64,000 nucleotides of DNA from Sphaerisporangium siamense (GTDB lineage: Bacteria; Actinomycetota; Actinomycetes; Streptosporangiales; Streptosporangiaceae): the NCBI RefSeq assembly GCF_014205275.1, contig NZ_JACHND010000001.1, positions 6,510,001 to 6,574,000 on the forward strand. The letters are read 5' to 3'. The notes beneath the pieces were generated by a model. That model had not been told where the DNA came from. It searched no databases and saw only the letters and a list, made by a program, of their open reading frames with translations. Positions 1-9,643 of this stretch are shown in pieces. A program made the translations under genes and the position numbers. Positions within the stretch are counted from its first letter, which is position 1. Each line of letters begins with the position of its first letter.

Positions 1-187
1 GCTCCCAGGGCCGCGCACGGCTGAAGGCGGCCCGGAAGAACCTCTCCTCCCCGGCCGTGCCGCACAGACCGATGAGCCGCGCGTACGCGGAGAGCGCCTC
101 GGGGGCGCCGCCGCGGCGTCCGGCGGGCGGCGCGTCGTCCCCGGCCGCTCGCGTCGCGGCGTCCGGCCGCGTCGGATCCTGGCTCAT
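1..187 (-). CDS. Unidentified protein, N-terminal part only
   Basis: An open frame starts at an ATG at 187 with a good ribosome site (GGAGGTGCGC) directly before it and runs off the left edge, giving 62 residues. The first 30 residues are Asp/Ala/Pro/Arg-rich and probably disordered; a helix-like stretch (SAYARLIGLCGTAGEERFF) follows. I do not recognise the family. The start is well supported by the ribosome site and by a palindrome just upstream. Confidence 0.55.
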   Translation of the reverse strand, partial: MSQDPTRPDAATRAAGDDAPPAGRRGGAPEALSAYARLIGLCGTAGEERFFRAAFSRARPWE

Positions 188-207
188 GCGCACCTCCGTC
201 ACAGAGT

Positions 208-225
208 GTGTCGCCATAGTGACAC
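208..225. promoter_or_regulatory. 18-base imperfect palindrome, possible operator
   Basis: GTGTC and GACAC arms enclose an 8-base centre that is itself partly symmetric. It lies 20 bases upstream of the start of the leftmost gene, a usual place for a repressor site. No regulator can be assigned. Confidence 0.35.
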
Positions 226-375
226 CGCCGTGTCGATCAGATGGCCCGGCGGTCGCCCCCGGGGGACGTTTCTCCTCCCGCGAGTGACCGCCGTACCCAC
301 GCGAGTAACCGCCGCGCCGCCGGACGGCCCGTGCGCTTCTGTACCGATAGGACCCGCGCCGGTCGTCCGTGCCTC

Positions 376-1371
376 CTAGAAGGCGGGCGGCTCGGGCTCC
401 AGGCCGAAGGCGGCGAGCAGGCGGTCGGCGGCCAGGGACGGGGTCAGTGTGCCCTCCAGGACCTCGCGCTCGACCTCCGCGCCGAGCGCGGCGACCTCCG
501 GGTGGTCGAGCAGCCGGGCGAGGAGACGTTCGCGGACCAGCGTCCAGGTCCAGCCGACCTGCTGGCGGCGCCGCTTGTCGGCCAGGGCGCCCGAGGCCTC
601 CAGCCGGTCCTGGTGGCGCACGATCGTGTCCCACAGCTCGGGCAGCCCGGCGCCCTCCATCCCGCTGCAGGTCAGCACGGGGATGTCCCACCCGCCGCCC
701 CCGGCGCGCAGCAGCCGCAGCGCGCCGGCCAGCTCCCTGGCGGCCTTGCGCGCGTCCATCTCGTGCGGGCCGTCGGCCTTGTTGACCGCGATGACGTCGG
801 CCAGCTCCAGCACGCCCTTCTTGATGCCCTGGAGCTGGTCGCCGGTGCGGGCGAGCGTGAGCAGCAGAAAGGTGTCCACCATGTCGGCGACGGCGGTCTC
901 GGACTGCCCGACCCCGACGGTCTCGACCAGGACGACGTCGAAGCCGGCCGCCTCGACCACGACCATGGCCTCGCGCGTGGCCTTGGTGACGCCGCCGAGC
1001 GTGCCGGAGGTGGGCGAGGGGCGGATGAACGCGTCCGGGTCGGCGGCCAGGCGGGCCATGCGGGTCTTGTCGCCGAGGATGCTGCCGCCGGTGCGCGTCG
1101 AGGAGGGGTCCACGGCCAGGACGGCGACGCGCAGGCCCTGCCCGGTGAGGTGGACGCCGAGGGCGTCGATGAAGGTCGACTTGCCCACGCCGGGCACGCC
1201 GGTGATCCCGATCCTGCGGGCCTTGCCGGACAGGGGGGTCAGCTCGACCAGGAGCCGCTGGGCGAGCGCCCGGTGGTCGGCGCGGGTGGACTCCACCAGC
1301 GTGATCGCCCGCGCGATCCAGCCGACGGACCCCTCGCGGACCCCCTGGACGTAGGACTCAAGCGCCGGCAT
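376..1371 (-). CDS. meaB: Methylmalonyl-CoA mutase-associated GTPase MeaB
   Basis: G3E-family P-loop GTPase (331 aa) that chaperones adenosylcobalamin loading and protects methylmalonyl-CoA mutase. The Walker A motif GVPGVGKST lies near residue 60; the [19 protein letters not shown] and [10 protein letters not shown] segments are typical of MeaB/ArgK, and NKADG is the G4 motif. The length is normal. The ATG overlaps the end of mutB by 14 bases, so it is co-translated as the last gene of mutA-mutB-meaB. Assignment is secure from motifs and context. Confidence 0.95.
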   Translation of the reverse strand: MPALESYVQGVREGSVGWIARAITLVESTRADHRALAQRLLVELTPLSGKARRIGITGVPGVGKSTFIDALGVHLTGQGLRVAVLAVDPSSTRTGGSILGDKTRMARLAADPDAFIRPSPTSGTLGGVTKATREAMVVVEAAGFDVVLVETVGVGQSETAVADMVDTFLLLTLARTGDQLQGIKKGVLELADVIAVNKADGPHEMDARKAARELAGALRLLRAGGGGWDIPVLTCSGMEGAGLPELWDTIVRHQDRLEASGALADKRRRQQVGWTWTLVRERLLARLLDHPEVAALGAEVEREVLEGTLTPSLAADRLLAAFGLEPEPPAF

Positions 1372-3541
1372 GGCCCAGCCGGGCGGAGAGGTCGCGCAGG
1401 AGGTCCAGCGCGGCGTCGGCGATGACCGTGCCGGGCGGGAAGATGGCGGCGGCGCCGGCCTCGCGCAGCGCGGTGAAGTCGCCCGGCGGGATCACCCCGC
1501 CCACGACGATCATGATGTCGTCGCGCCCGAGCGCGGCCAGTTCGTCGCGGAGGGCGGGCACCAGCGTCAGGTGCCCGGCGGCCAGCGAGGAGACCCCGAC
1601 GATGTGCGCGTCGGCTTCGACGGCCTGGCGGGCGACCTCGGCGGGGGTCTGGAACAGCGGGCCCACGTCCACGTCGAAGCCGAGGTCGGCGAAGGCGGTG
1701 GCGATCACCTTCTGGCCCCGGTCGTGCCCGTCCTGGCCGACCTTGGCGACCAGGATGCGCGGGCGTCGCCCCTCGTCCCTGGCGAACGCCGCGCAGGCGG
1801 CCCTGACCTTCTCGACTCCGGCGGCGTCGCCGGCCTCCTCGCGGTACACCCCGCTGATCGTACGGACCTGCCCGGCGTGCCGTCCGAAGACCTTCTCCAG
1901 GGCGTCGGAGATCTCGCCGACGGTGGCCTTGGCGCGGGCGGCCTCCACGGCCAGGGCCAGCAGGTTGGCGTCCCCCGCGGCGCCGCGGGTGAGGGCCTCC
2001 AGCGCGTCCCGGCACGCCCCCTCGTCCCGTTCCTCGCGCAGGCGGCGCAGCTTGTCCAGTTGCCGGGCGCGCACGGCCGAGTTGTCGACCTTGAGCACCT
2101 CGATGTCCTCGTCGGAGCCGGCGCGGTACTTGTTGACGCCGATCACCGGCTGCCTGCCGGAGTCGATGCGCGCCTGGGTGCGCGCGGCGGCCTCCTCGAT
2201 GCGCAGCTTGGGCAGGCCCGCCTCGATGGCCTTGGCCATGCCGCCCGCCGCCTCGACCTCCTGGATGTGGCCGTGGGCGCGGCGGGCCAGCTCGTAGGTC
2301 AGCCGCTCGACGTAGGCGCTGCCGCCCCAGGGGTCGATGACGCGGGTCGTGCCGGACTCCTGCTGCAACAGGAGCTGGGTGTTGCGGGCGATGCGGGCGG
2401 AGAAGTCGGTGGGCAGGGCGAGCGCCTCGTCCAGGGCGTTGGTGTGCAGCGACTGGGTGTGCCCCTGGGTGGCGGCCATCGCCTCGACGCAGGTGCGCAC
2501 CACGTTGTTGAACACGTCCTGCGCGGTCAGCGACCAGCCGGAGGTCTGGCAGTGGGTGCGCAGCGACAGCGACTTGGGGTTCTTGGCGCCGAAGCCCTGG
2601 ACGAGGCCGGCCCACAGCAGGCGGGCGGCGCGCAGCTTGGCGACCTCCATGAAGAAGTTCATGCCGACGCACCAGAAGAACGACAGCCGCGGCGCGAAGA
2701 CGTCCACGTCCAGCCCGGCCGCCACCCCCGCCCGCAGGTACTCGACCCCGTCGGCCAGGGTGTAGGCCAGTTCCAGGTCGCAGGTGGCCCCGGCCTCCTG
2801 GATGTGGTAGCCGGAGATGGAGATCGAGTTGAACTTCGGCATCCGCCGGGAGGTGTAGGCGAAGATGTCGGAGATGATCCGCATCGACGGCGCCGGCGGA
2901 TAGATGTAGGTGTTGCGGACCATGAACTCCTTGAGGATGTCGTTCTGGATGGTCCCGGTCAGCTCCTCCGGCCGCACCCCCTGCTCCTCGGCCGCCACGA
3001 TGTACAGGGCCAGGATCGGCAGCACGGCGCCGTTCATGGTCATCGACACCGACATCTCGCCCAGCGGGATGCCGTCGAACAACCGCCGCATGTCGTAGAT
3101 CGAGTCGATCGCCACCCCCGCCATGCCCACGTCCCCCGCCACCCGCGGATGGTCGGAGTCGTAGCCGCGGTGCGTGGCCAGGTCGAACGCCACCGACAGC
3201 CCCTTCTGCCCGGCCGCCAGGTTGCGCCGGTAGAAGGCGTTGGACTCCTCGGCGGTGGAGAACCCCGCGTACTGACGGATCGTCCACGGCTGGGTGACGT
3301 ACATCGTCGGGTAGGGGCCGCGCAGGAAGGGCGCCACGCCGGGGTAGGTGGACAGGAACCCCAGCCCGTCCAGGTCCTCGGCGGTGTAGAGCGGCTTCAC
3401 GGCGATGCCTTCGGGGGTGTCCCAGACCAGGTCGGCGGGGCTCTTGCCGGTCTGCTCCTGCACGGCGGACGCCCAGGCGTCCACGCCCGCGGGGGCCGGC
3501 TCGCCGCCGGTGAGCGCGACCTCGGTGAAGTCGGGGATCAT
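1358..3541 (-). CDS. mutB: Methylmalonyl-CoA mutase, large (catalytic) subunit
   Basis: Interconverts (R)-methylmalonyl-CoA and succinyl-CoA using adenosylcobalamin, linking propionate, odd-chain and branched-chain catabolism to the TCA cycle. 727 aa, the normal length. The start is the ATG at 3541 ([10 protein letters not shown]), which overlaps the mutA stop as ATGA. The N-terminal TIM barrel carries the family segments [18 protein letters not shown] and SGYHIQEAG; the C-terminal cobalamin domain has the His-on motif DGHDRG within [11 protein letters not shown]. The open frame extends much further upstream opposite mutA, but that part is a shadow. Confidence 0.96.
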   Translation of the reverse strand: MIPDFTEVALTGGEPAPAGVDAWASAVQEQTGKSPADLVWDTPEGIAVKPLYTAEDLDGLGFLSTYPGVAPFLRGPYPTMYVTQPWTIRQYAGFSTAEESNAFYRRNLAAGQKGLSVAFDLATHRGYDSDHPRVAGDVGMAGVAIDSIYDMRRLFDGIPLGEMSVSMTMNGAVLPILALYIVAAEEQGVRPEELTGTIQNDILKEFMVRNTYIYPPAPSMRIISDIFAYTSRRMPKFNSISISGYHIQEAGATCDLELAYTLADGVEYLRAGVAAGLDVDVFAPRLSFFWCVGMNFFMEVAKLRAARLLWAGLVQGFGAKNPKSLSLRTHCQTSGWSLTAQDVFNNVVRTCVEAMAATQGHTQSLHTNALDEALALPTDFSARIARNTQLLLQQESGTTRVIDPWGGSAYVERLTYELARRAHGHIQEVEAAGGMAKAIEAGLPKLRIEEAAARTQARIDSGRQPVIGVNKYRAGSDEDIEVLKVDNSAVRARQLDKLRRLREERDEGACRDALEALTRGAAGDANLLALAVEAARAKATVGEISDALEKVFGRHAGQVRTISGVYREEAGDAAGVEKVRAACAAFARDEGRRPRILVAKVGQDGHDRGQKVIATAFADLGFDVDVGPLFQTPAEVARQAVEADAHIVGVSSLAAGHLTLVPALRDELAALGRDDIMIVVGGVIPPGDFTALREAGAAAIFPPGTVIADAALDLLRDLSARLGHAGA

Positions 3542-5415
3542 GGGGCCACTCCCAGGTCGTCGAAGGTGGCGTGCAGCACGTCCAGCGCGTCGCACCCGGC
3601 GTGCAGCACCGCGTCCACTCCCTCGTACTCGCCCTTTCCCGCCAGCCAGACACGCGTGGCGCCCGCCCGGCGCAGCGCGGCGGCCACCGGAGCGGCGTGC
3701 TCGGCGTACAGGCGGTCGCTGGAGCACAGGCACGCGACGGCCGAGCCGCTGCGGCGGAACTCCTCGGCGATCTCGGCCGGGTCGGTGCGCGGGCCGCAGG
3801 CGACGGTGGCCAGGCCGCCGGCCTCGAAGAGGTTGGCGGCGAAGGACGCCCGCGCGGTGTGGGCGGCCACCGGGCCGATCGTCGCCAGGAAGACCCGCGG
3901 CCGGGGCTCGGCGCGGTCGGCGCGGTCGGCGCGGTCGGCGCGGTCGGCGCGGTCGCGCAGGTCCTCGAACGCCCCGGCGTAGCGCACGCGGGGCAGGCCG
4001 CCCCCCGCGGGCTCGGGCGCCGCGGGCCTGGCCGGGCGCTTCTCGCCGAGGTTCGGGAACTCGCTGACGCCGGTGACGGGGAAGATCCTGCGGGCGATGT
4101 CGCGGGACCTGTGTGCCCAGGTGGCGGCCAGCCGCTCGGGGATCAGCCGCTCCAGCGCCGCCCCGGCTCCCCCGGCGCGTTCGATGTCCTGGAACCAGTC
4201 CCAGGCCACGGCGGCCAGGTCGGCGGTGAGCCGCTCGACGTACCAGGAGCCGCCGGCCGGGTCCGCGACGTGGGCGACACCGGCCTCCTCGACCAGCAGG
4301 GCGTGGGTGTTGCGGGCGATCCGCCGCGCGAAGGCGTCGGGCAGGCCGAGGCGGGCGTCGAAGGGCTGGACGGTGACGGCCCGCGCGCCGCCCGCGCCGG
4401 CGCCGAAGCAGGCCAGGGTGGTGCGCAGCATGTTCACCCACGGGTCGCGGGCGGTCATCATGGCCGAGGAGGTCACCGCGTGCTGGGCCTGCCCGCCGTG
4501 GCCGGGCGCGCCGCACGCCTCGGCGACGCGCGCCCACAGCACGCGGGCCGCGCGGAACTTGGCGATCGTGAGGAACTGGTCGGCCGTGGCGGCGTAGCGG
4601 AACTCGATCTGCGCGAGGGCCTCCTCGACGGTGAGGCCGGCGTCGGTGAGCGCGCGCAGGTAGGCGACACCGGTGGCGATCGAGCAGCCCAGCTCCTCGG
4701 CGTCGGAGCCGCCCGCGTCGTGGTAGGGCGTGGCGTCCACGGTGACGGCCCGCAGCCCGGGGAACTCGGCGGCGCGGCGGGCGAGCCCGGCCAGGTCGAG
4801 GGAGACCCGGGCGCCGGTGCGCGCCTGAAGGCCGAGCGGGTCGGCGCCGAGGTTGCCGCCCGCGGGGGTGACGCCGCGACCGGCGGCCAGCCGCAGGTAG
4901 GCGTCGGCGGCGGCGGCCGTACCGGCTCCGGCGTCCAGCACGACGGGCGCGAGGTCGAGGTAGACGCCCTCCAGCGCCCGGGGCAGGTGCGCCGGGTCCA
5001 GGCCGCCCTCGCCGAGGACCAGCCACAGCGAGGTGACGCCGTTCTCCAGGTCGGCGAGCACGGCCTCGCGCGTCGTGTCCGGGTCGGGGTGGGCATGGCG
5101 CTGGCGGACGTCCCACGCGCCGCCCACTGCCCGGGCGCCTCGGACGTAGGGCGCGAAGCCGGGCGGCCCTGAGCCGGCGGGAAGATCTGCGGCGTCGTAC
5201 AAGGGAGCCACCGTCACGCCGTCGTAGGTCGTGAAGGCCAGGGAGGAGAGGGCGGCCAGGGCCTCCTGCGGCGCGTCGGGCTCGACGCCCGATCTGCGCA
5301 GTACGCCCAGGGCGAGCCGGGCCCAGTCGTCCCGCGAGGCGGGCGGGAACCCGGCGGCCGGGTCGAACTGCTCTGGCTGCACCCTCATGTCCCGGATGGT
5401 AAGCCGTGTGCTCAC
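3538..5415 (-). CDS. mutA: Methylmalonyl-CoA mutase, small subunit
   Basis: Non-catalytic partner of MutB. The frame gives 625 aa from the GTG at 5415; an ATG at 5388 (MRVQPEQFD) would give 616 aa, and no clear ribosome site separates the two. It has the family barrel (for example [10 protein letters not shown] and [13 protein letters not shown]) and a C-terminal Rossmann domain lacking the DxHxxG cobalamin motif, as expected of small subunits. The linker between the domains is a tandem Asp-Arg-Ala repeat. First gene of the mutA-mutB-meaB operon. Confidence 0.93.
   Translation of the reverse strand: MSTRLTIRDMRVQPEQFDPAAGFPPASRDDWARLALGVLRRSGVEPDAPQEALAALSSLAFTTYDGVTVAPLYDAADLPAGSGPPGFAPYVRGARAVGGAWDVRQRHAHPDPDTTREAVLADLENGVTSLWLVLGEGGLDPAHLPRALEGVYLDLAPVVLDAGAGTAAAADAYLRLAAGRGVTPAGGNLGADPLGLQARTGARVSLDLAGLARRAAEFPGLRAVTVDATPYHDAGGSDAEELGCSIATGVAYLRALTDAGLTVEEALAQIEFRYAATADQFLTIAKFRAARVLWARVAEACGAPGHGGQAQHAVTSSAMMTARDPWVNMLRTTLACFGAGAGGARAVTVQPFDARLGLPDAFARRIARNTHALLVEEAGVAHVADPAGGSWYVERLTADLAAVAWDWFQDIERAGGAGAALERLIPERLAATWAHRSRDIARRIFPVTGVSEFPNLGEKRPARPAAPEPAGGGLPRVRYAGAFEDLRDRADRADRADRADRAEPRPRVFLATIGPVAAHTARASFAANLFEAGGLATVACGPRTDPAEIAEEFRRSGSAVACLCSSDRLYAEHAAPVAAALRRAGATRVWLAGKGEYEGVDAVLHAGCDALDVLHATFDDLGVAP
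3908..3952. repeat. Five tandem copies of a 9-base unit inside mutA
   Basis: The unit TCGGCGCGG is repeated perfectly five times. It encodes the repeated Arg-Ala-Asp tripeptide of the linker between the barrel and the cobalamin-like domain. Copy number is in frame and likely variable by slippage without breaking the gene. Confidence 0.9.
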
Positions 5416-5444
5416 CGGACGTGACGGCGGGACCCCCGCGCGGC

Positions 5445-6230
5445 TCAGGAGACGGGGGCCTCCCAGGCGGCGTCCCAGGTGAGCCTGCCGACGACTCCGT
5501 CGGCGTCGAGGCCCTGCTCGCGCTGGAAGTCGAGACAGACCTCGCGGGAGGCGGGACCGTAGGCGCCGTCCACGTCGACGGCCGCGCCGCGCTTCTTCAT
5601 CTGGGCCTGCCAGGTGCGGACGTCCTCGCCGCGGGTGATCGGCGGGTACTTCAGCAGCCGGCCGGGGAACTTCGGGTGCTCCTGCGGATCCGGGTCGGGC
5701 GGCGTCTCACCGTCGCCGGGGCGCGGGGCGCCCTTCTTCACCCAGGCGTACAGCGCGTCGCCGGGGCAGTCGGTGGAGTAGCCGTCGCGGTGGCCCTTGA
5801 TCTGGCTCCCGGCGCCGCCGCGCTCGCGCAGGTAGTCGATGGCGTCGAGGACACCGAGCAGCATCTCGTCGTTGGGCTGGACGAGGCCGGAGTTGCCGAC
5901 CAGGGCCAGGACGGCGTAGTGGTCGGTGTTGAGCCCGGCGCCGTTGGCGGCGCAGACGTGCCCGGGGCCGCGGCCGACGAAGACCTTGCGGTGCGGGCAG
6001 GCGACCATGCTGTATCCGATGTCGATCCAGCCGTTGCCGTCCATGTGGAAGTTCTGGATGGATTTCACCATGGCGACGCAGCGGGCGTGGTCGTCCACGA
6101 TCGACGGCTCGACCCGGCCGCCGGTGTAGTGCACCTTGACGCCTTTGTTACGGGACAGCGAGGAATAGGAGCCTCGTGGGGCACGGGCTCCCCAGTCTTT
6201 GCGCGACACGATGTCGATGGCCACGGACAT
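5445..6230 (-). CDS. Peptidoglycan recognition/amidase_2 protein with C-terminal peptidoglycan-binding domain
   Basis: 261 aa. The N-terminal domain begins with the PGRP signature [14 protein letters not shown] and keeps the zinc-amidase ligand positions: His in VHYTGG, the later His in GHRDG, and Cys in DCPGD. It therefore probably cleaves the N-acetylmuramoyl-L-alanine bond. A C-terminal peptidoglycan_binding_1 module follows a Pro/Asp-rich linker ([20 protein letters not shown], then [11 protein letters not shown]). There is no signal peptide or transmembrane segment, unusual for a wall enzyme; release by lysis or a phage-like origin is possible. Monocistronic. Confidence 0.88.
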   Translation of the reverse strand: MSVAIDIVSRKDWGARAPRGSYSSLSRNKGVKVHYTGGRVEPSIVDDHARCVAMVKSIQNFHMDGNGWIDIGYSMVACPHRKVFVGRGPGHVCAANGAGLNTDHYAVLALVGNSGLVQPNDEMLLGVLDAIDYLRERGGAGSQIKGHRDGYSTDCPGDALYAWVKKGAPRPGDGETPPDPDPQEHPKFPGRLLKYPPITRGEDVRTWQAQMKKRGAAVDVDGAYGPASREVCLDFQREQGLDADGVVGRLTWDAAWEAPVS

Positions 6231-6329
6231 CTCCAGGGGGACTGGGGCTTTCCTGACTACGGCGGACCCCTGTCCTCACCCCCCTGGCTCAAACCCCCGG
6301 CGCCTCCGAGCCCGTGGCGAGCGGAATCC

Positions 6330-6398
6330 GCATCTCGCCAACCCTATCCGCATGCCGATGCCGCCACGCGAAGTTCGCGGATGTCGGTTTGGCGATGC
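6330..6398. promoter_or_regulatory. Long imperfect inverted repeat in a divergent promoter region
   Basis: Arms at 6330-6351 and 6377-6398 are imperfect inverted copies of each other (core GCATC..CGCCAA..ATCCGC), separated by 25 bases that include CGCGAAGTTCGCG. A separate small palindrome GCGGAATCCGC sits at 6321-6331. The block lies between the divergent amidase and AAA ATPase genes, just upstream of the latter. It could be a double operator or an RNA hairpin; no regulator is evident. Confidence 0.45.
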
Positions 6399-6451
6399 CA
6401 CCAACTTTCGCAGATTTGAGAGAAAATGCTTGGACTTCCCCCGCAATCAGC

Positions 6452-7576
6452 ATGAATCATGAATATATGTCCATTGTGGAGGAGGTTCGTTTCCCCGCCG
6501 CCGAAGCCCTGCCCATGCGGGTGTGGCTCGACGACGGCGACTCGCCGATCGATGTCATCGACGCGCTCGCGCTGTCCCCGTTCGCCAACGGGAACCAGCC
6601 CTACGCGCGCACCGCCAGCCTGGAGCGGGTGCGGCCCGACGCCGCGCTGATGCCCGCCCGTGCCCGGCTGACCCGCGCGGCGCGCGAGCAGGACGGCCGC
6701 GACTCGCGCCTGGCGTGCGGGGAGGGCTGGACGCTGCGGGTCGTCAGGTTCAGCAACCGCGCCGCCGTCGTGACCGTGACCGCCGTCAGCGACGAGCTCG
6801 CCCGCTCGGTGCTGGAGGAGTGCACCAAGGACGCGGTCGAGCCGCCGCCGCACGACCAGGGCCACGTCGACATGGGCTTCTGGTGGACCGGAGCCCGCGG
6901 GCCGCGGCGCACCGAGCGGCCGATCAGCGCTCCGCTGTGGCCGACGATCCGCGAGAACTACTCCACCGCCGCGCGCGGCGTCCTGGAGAACGTCATGCGG
7001 GTGACGCCCGCGGCCGTGGACGGGCGGCTGCTGCTCCTGCACGGGCCCCCGGGCACCGGCAAGACCACCGCGATGCGCGCCCTGGCCCGCGAGTGGGCCG
7101 ACTGGTGCCAGGTGGACTGCGTGCTCGACCCCGAGCGCCTGTTCGCCGACCCCGGCTACCTGATGGAGGTCGCCGTCGGGTACGACTCCGACGACGACGG
7201 CCACCGCTGGCGCCTGCTGGTGCTGGAGGACTGCGACGAGCTGATCCGCGCCGAGGCCAAGGAGGCCACAGGCCAGGGCCTGTCGCGGCTGCTCAACCTG
7301 ACCGACGGGCTGCTCGGCCAGGGCAGGGACGTGCTGGTCGCGGTGACCACCAACGAGGAGCTGGCCCGGCTGCACCCGGCGGTCGTGCGCCCGGGGCGCT
7401 GCCTGGCCCAGATCGAGGCCGGACGCCTGTCCCACGAGGAGGCGGCGGCGTGGCTCGGCACCTCCGAGGGGATCGGCGCGGCCGGGGCGTCGCTGGCGGA
7501 GCTGTTCGCCCTGCGCTCGGGGCGGGGGCCCGCCGTGCCGCCCGCGCCGCCCGAGACTACGGGGCTCTACCTCTGA
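6452..7576 (+). CDS. DUF5925-type AAA ATPase
   Basis: 374 aa from the ATG at 6452; a second in-frame ATG at 6467 (MSIVEEVRF) is possible, and neither has a strong ribosome site. The N-terminal half (ALPMRVWLDDGDSPIDVIDA...) matches the actinobacterial DUF5925 family. The C-terminal half is an AAA core with Walker A GPPGTGKTT (Lys204) and Walker B LLVLEDCDE (about residue 259), followed by the sensor region VAVTTNEEL and an arginine-containing RPGRC. The substrate is unknown. It is convergent with the MerB-like gene across a strong hairpin. Confidence 0.82.
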   Translation: MNHEYMSIVEEVRFPAAEALPMRVWLDDGDSPIDVIDALALSPFANGNQPYARTASLERVRPDAALMPARARLTRAAREQDGRDSRLACGEGWTLRVVRFSNRAAVVTVTAVSDELARSVLEECTKDAVEPPPHDQGHVDMGFWWTGARGPRRTERPISAPLWPTIRENYSTAARGVLENVMRVTPAAVDGRLLLLHGPPGTGKTTAMRALAREWADWCQVDCVLDPERLFADPGYLMEVAVGYDSDDDGHRWRLLVLEDCDELIRAEAKEATGQGLSRLLNLTDGLLGQGRDVLVAVTTNEELARLHPAVVRPGRCLAQIEAGRLSHEEAAAWLGTSEGIGAAGASLAELFALRSGRGPAVPPAPPETTGLYL

Positions 7577-7579
7577 ACC

Positions 7580-7626
7580 CCGCGGCTACCTCTCCGGCCG
7601 GCGACCGGCCGGAGAGGTAGCCGCGG
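7580..7626. terminator. Perfect 22-bp hairpin, bidirectional terminator
   Basis: Two perfectly complementary 22-base arms (7580-7601 and 7605-7626) enclose the three-base loop CGA. It lies 4 bases after the ATPase stop and contains the stop codon (7586-7588) and last codons of the convergent MerB-like gene. There is no T-run, as is common for actinobacterial terminators. Confidence 0.8.
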
Positions 7627-8362
7627 GCCCGCACCTGACCAGCAGAGCGGGCTCGGTGCGCGGCAGCCCGCCCGTCGCGGCGGCGGGCCGCTCGCGCGGG
7701 GCGTCGTCGCCCCAGAACGGCCCGGACAGGCCCAGCTCCTGGAACAGCGCCCGCGCCTCGTCCGGGGTGCGCCTGCGGTAGTCGCGGGTGAGGCGGCCCT
7801 CGTACCAGCGCGTCGCCAGCAGCCAGAGGGTGCGCGGGTCCAGCAGCACGCCCCGGGGGTTGCGCGTCTCACGCAGCCAGCGGCCGACGTGCTCCTCGGC
7901 GCAGAACAGCGACTGGTGCCCGCAGGCGAACATCACGTCGTCCCACATGCGCGGGATCGGCACCAGGAAGTGGGCCACCATGTCGGTGGTGGGCGGTTCG
8001 TCGGGGCAGACGTCCAGCGCCAGCGCCCTGCCGCAGCCGGGGCAGTGGGTGGCGACCAGGCACGGCTCGCCGACCAGGGCCGGGATCGCGAAGGAGTCCC
8101 AGGCGCAGCCACCCCACCACTTCATCCGCTCCCCCGCGACGACGAAGCCGAGCGGCACCGCCGACCAGGGGTGGGCCATGACGATCCGCCGGCGGTCGGC
8201 GTCGAGCACGAGGAAGTGGGCGTCGTGCAGGGCGCGCAGCGCCTGGAGGGCCTCGTCCGCGCCGATGCCGAACTCGGCGGCGACCTCCTCGGTGACCGGC
8301 GGGCCGCCCCGTTCGGCGAAGGACCGGTAGACGAAGACCCGCACGTCTGCCAGATCGTGCAT
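7586..8362 (-). CDS. Alkylmercury lyase (MerB)-like protein
   Basis: 258 aa from the ATG at 8362 (MHDLADVRVF); a GGAGG lies 14 bases upstream, rather far. The N-terminal helix-turn-helix-like region and the C-terminal core follow MerB. The Cys-x-x-Asp pair of the active site is present (C86 and D89 in GGCAWDS), as is a second Cys in FACGHQ (C147), aligning with the MerB residues that cleave the carbon-mercury bond. No merA, merR or merT is nearby, so a role in organomercurial detoxification is uncertain. The extreme C-terminus is encoded within the terminator hairpin. Confidence 0.72.
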   Translation of the reverse strand: MHDLADVRVFVYRSFAERGGPPVTEEVAAEFGIGADEALQALRALHDAHFLVLDADRRRIVMAHPWSAVPLGFVVAGERMKWWGGCAWDSFAIPALVGEPCLVATHCPGCGRALALDVCPDEPPTTDMVAHFLVPIPRMWDDVMFACGHQSLFCAEEHVGRWLRETRNPRGVLLDPRTLWLLATRWYEGRLTRDYRRRTPDEARALFQELGLSGPFWGDDAPRERPAAATGGLPRTEPALLVRCGPAATSPAGRRPER

Positions 8363-8482
8363 GAGTCTGACGATACCCTCCTGACCTGGGTCGATGCCAT
8401 ATGCTCCGGCGTGTCCCCCCATGGGGCGGGGACGGCGGGGAAGGGGCGCGGGCGCGTGGATCATCGATACGTAAACCATCCG

Positions 8483-9643
8483 ATGCGCCCCGGCGACCCC
8501 CGAACCACAATCGGCAAGGTGGTCACCCCGTCGCCCGCCGGTCCCAGCCGTGTCGTCCTCCACCGATGGACCTCCATGGTCCCCGCGGAGAGCGGCGTGG
8601 CCGGGTTCCTGGACCCGTTCGGCGGCGAGGCCACGACCTGGCCCTACACGCGGTGGACCTCCGAGGAGCGTGAGATCGGATTCCCCGCCGCCGAGCTGGT
8701 GCCGTCCTGGACGGCCTCGGCGCCCAAGGGGTCGTGGCTGCGGGTGGAGCTGCGGGCCCGCACGGTGACCGGCGGGCTGACCAAGTGGTACGACATGGGC
8801 CGCTGGGCGGAGGGCGAGGAGGACATCCACCGCTCGTCGCTGCCCGGCCAGGGCGACCAGGACGGCGACGTCGCCGTGGACACCTTCGTGGCCGCCCGTC
8901 CCGTCGTGGCCTACCGGCTGCGGATCACCCTGCACGGCACGGGGGCCAGGGTGCGAGCGGCCTGCGTGATGGCCTCGGCGCCGCCCGCGCGCGGCGGCGG
9001 GGCCGTGAGCCTGCCGGGCGAGGCGCGTGGGGTGGCGCTGGACGTGCCGTCCCGCTCGCAGCGCGTCCACTCCGGCCACCACCCGCAGTGGGGCGGCGGC
9101 GGCGACTCCTGGTGCAGCCCCGCCTCGGTGACCATGGTGCTGCAGTACTGGGGCGCGGGGCCCGGCCCCGCCGAGCTGTCCTTCGTCGACCCCGCAGACC
9201 CGTGCCCGGCCGTGGACCACGCGGCCCGCGACATGTACGACCACAGCTACCAGGGCACGGGCAACTGGCCGTTCGCCGTCGCCTACGCCGGGCGGTACGG
9301 CATGGAGGGCTTCGTGACCCGGCTGCGCTCGCTGGCCGAGCTGGAACGCTTCATCCGCGCCGGCATCCCGGTGATCACCTCGCAGGCGTTCCGGGAGCGC
9401 GAGCTGCCCGGCTCGGGGTACTCCACCGGCGGCCACCTGATGGTCGTCACCGGGTTCACCCCGGACGGCGACGTGATCGCCAACGATCCGGCGGCGCCCA
9501 CCGACGGCACGGTCAAGAGAATCTATCCCCGGGCCGCATTCGAGAACGTGTGGTTACGCACGACCGGTAGCGGGGGAATCGTCCATGTCATCCACCCGCG
9601 CGACGTCCCGCTTCCCGTCCCGACCGCAGAGGGCAACTGGTGA
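8483..9643 (+). CDS. C39-family papain-like peptidase
   Basis: 386 aa if the ATG at 8483 is used; the true start is uncertain because no ribosome site is visible and the frame is open upstream. The N-terminal half is a beta-rich domain of unknown role. The C-terminal half has the C39-like catalytic elements: Cys in SWCSPASVTMVLQYW, His in GGHLMVVTGF and Asp in VIANDPAA. No obvious signal peptide. Its TGA overlaps the GTG of the S9 peptidase (GTGA), so the two are translationally coupled. Confidence 0.82.
   Translation: MRPGDPRTTIGKVVTPSPAGPSRVVLHRWTSMVPAESGVAGFLDPFGGEATTWPYTRWTSEEREIGFPAAELVPSWTASAPKGSWLRVELRARTVTGGLTKWYDMGRWAEGEEDIHRSSLPGQGDQDGDVAVDTFVAARPVVAYRLRITLHGTGARVRAACVMASAPPARGGGAVSLPGEARGVALDVPSRSQRVHSGHHPQWGGGGDSWCSPASVTMVLQYWGAGPGPAELSFVDPADPCPAVDHAARDMYDHSYQGTGNWPFAVAYAGRYGMEGFVTRLRSLAELERFIRAGIPVITSQAFRERELPGSGYSTGGHLMVVTGFTPDGDVIANDPAAPTDGTVKRIYPRAAFENVWLRTTGSGGIVHVIHPRDVPLPVPTAEGNW

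Noticed and set aside
1370-3982. Long plus-strand frame opposite mutB
   Set aside because: Antisense shadow of mutB/mutA with low-complexity composition and no ribosome site.
7586-8362. Mercury-resistance operon
   Set aside because: Only a MerB-like gene is present; neighbours are unrelated.
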